From Bacteroidota bacterium (GTDB lineage Bacteria > Bacteroidota > Rhodothermia > Rhodothermales > UBA10348), in the NCBI GenBank assembly GCA_024640835.1, contig JAHEEH010000077.1, forward strand, positions 1 through 5,351: DNA of 5,351 nucleotides, in the 5' to 3' direction. The notes beneath the pieces are model-generated. The model was not told where the DNA came from. It ran no database searches and saw only the letters and a program-made list of their open reading frames with translations. The position numbers were made by a program, and so were the translations under genes. Of the stretch, positions 5,103-5,351 are shown in pieces (within the stretch, counting starts at the first letter, position 1; each line of letters opens with the position of its first letter).

Positions 5103-5351
5103 AGGATCGTGACGATTTCGCCGAGGGGCTTGCGTTCGATGTCCGGGACGGTGGCCCCGTCCTCGGTGTGCCCTGCGACCACCAGCAGGAACGGTCGTTC
5201 CCGCTCGGGTCGCCCGAGGATATCCGCAAGGAATCCCATCGGGCTCGGCGTATGGGTCAGCGTGCTGAGGCCAGCGTGGTGAAGGGCCGTGATGAGCATG
5301 CCGCACGCAATGCCAACCGATTCCTGCACGTAGTAATTCTTGACACGCCTT
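5099..5351 (-). CDS. Nitroreductase-family flavoprotein, C-terminal part (cut by window edge)
   Basis: The reading frame is open from the right edge (5351) to the TGA at 5101-5099, giving the last 83 residues of a gene that begins outside the window. The translation contains [17 protein letters not shown], then [17 protein letters not shown], then [11 protein letters not shown], and ends [14 protein letters not shown]. This is the conserved C-terminal half of FMN-dependent nitroreductases, closest in feel to the iodotyrosine-deiodinase-like branch, where the A-L-x-x-A-G-L-x-T-L-T-H-T-P-x-P-M block helps form the FMN site. These enzymes reduce nitro, quinone or halogenated substrates with NAD(P)H; the substrate here is unknown. 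It is the first visible gene of the leftward operon and overlaps the glycosyltransferase start by 4 bp. GTG at 5329 is internal and should not be taken as the start. Confidence 0.88.
   Translation of the reverse strand, partial: RRVKNYYVQESVGIACGMLITALHHAGLSTLTHTPSPMGFLADILGRPERERPFLLVVAGHTEDGATVPDIERKPLGEIVTIL

Noticed and set aside
3240..5282. A 680-codon open frame on the + strand
   Set aside because: It lies opposite three minus-strand genes with clear family motifs (ATPase N/G boxes, glycosyltransferase, nitroreductase). Its translation is Arg/Gly/Pro/His-rich with no recognisable domain, as expected for an antisense frame in GC-rich DNA.
5103..5306. A 68-residue N-terminal extension of the glycosyltransferase
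   Set aside because: It would overlap the nitroreductase gene in another frame, is Arg/Pro/His-rich and motif-free, and homologues of this type begin just before the [11 protein letters not shown] motif.

Overview
The window is GC-rich, gene-dense bacterial chromosome. Several things point towards the Bacteroidota side of the tree, most plausibly a high-GC Rhodothermota (Rhodothermales-like) organism. None of the visible starts has a well-placed Shine-Dalgarno sequence, GTG starts are frequent, and the glycosyltransferase, nitroreductase and MiaA sequences look familiar from that group. This placement is an impression from sequence style, not from a search, and is of moderate confidence.

Layout. 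The left half (136-3321) is read rightwards: a two-repeat TerB-like helical protein (136-942), a 109-bp AT-rich gap, a tyrosine recombinase of the Xer/integrase superfamily with all catalytic residues (1052-1963), a single-domain rhodanese with its active cysteine (2040-2381), and miaA, the tRNA A37 dimethylallyltransferase (2386-3321), which starts 4 bp after the rhodanese. The right half (3324-5351) is read leftwards as a tight operon: the C-terminus of a nitroreductase-family flavoprotein (running off the right edge), a GT4-like glycosyltransferase whose GTG start overlaps the nitroreductase stop codon, and a small RsbW-type anti-sigma/histidine-kinase-like ATPase. The two blocks converge with only 2 bp between stop codons.

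The most notable element is a 28-bp sequence at 995-1022 in the gap upstream of the recombinase. It has the 11-6-11 architecture of a chromosomal dif site. Both arms resemble the Escherichia coli XerD half-site (10/11 and 9/11 identities), and the two arms are mutual inverted repeats at 10 of 11 positions. It ends 29 bp before the recombinase ATG. The simplest reading is a dif (or dif-like attachment) site next to its own recombinase. The arm symmetry and the recombinase's non-XerC/D tail suggest one protein acting on a symmetric site instead of a XerC/XerD pair. This is a sequence-based hypothesis.

The other genes look like ordinary housekeeping or accessory genes. The rhodanese/miaA pair may be linked through tRNA A37 modification. 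The ATPase has no antagonist or sigma factor within view.
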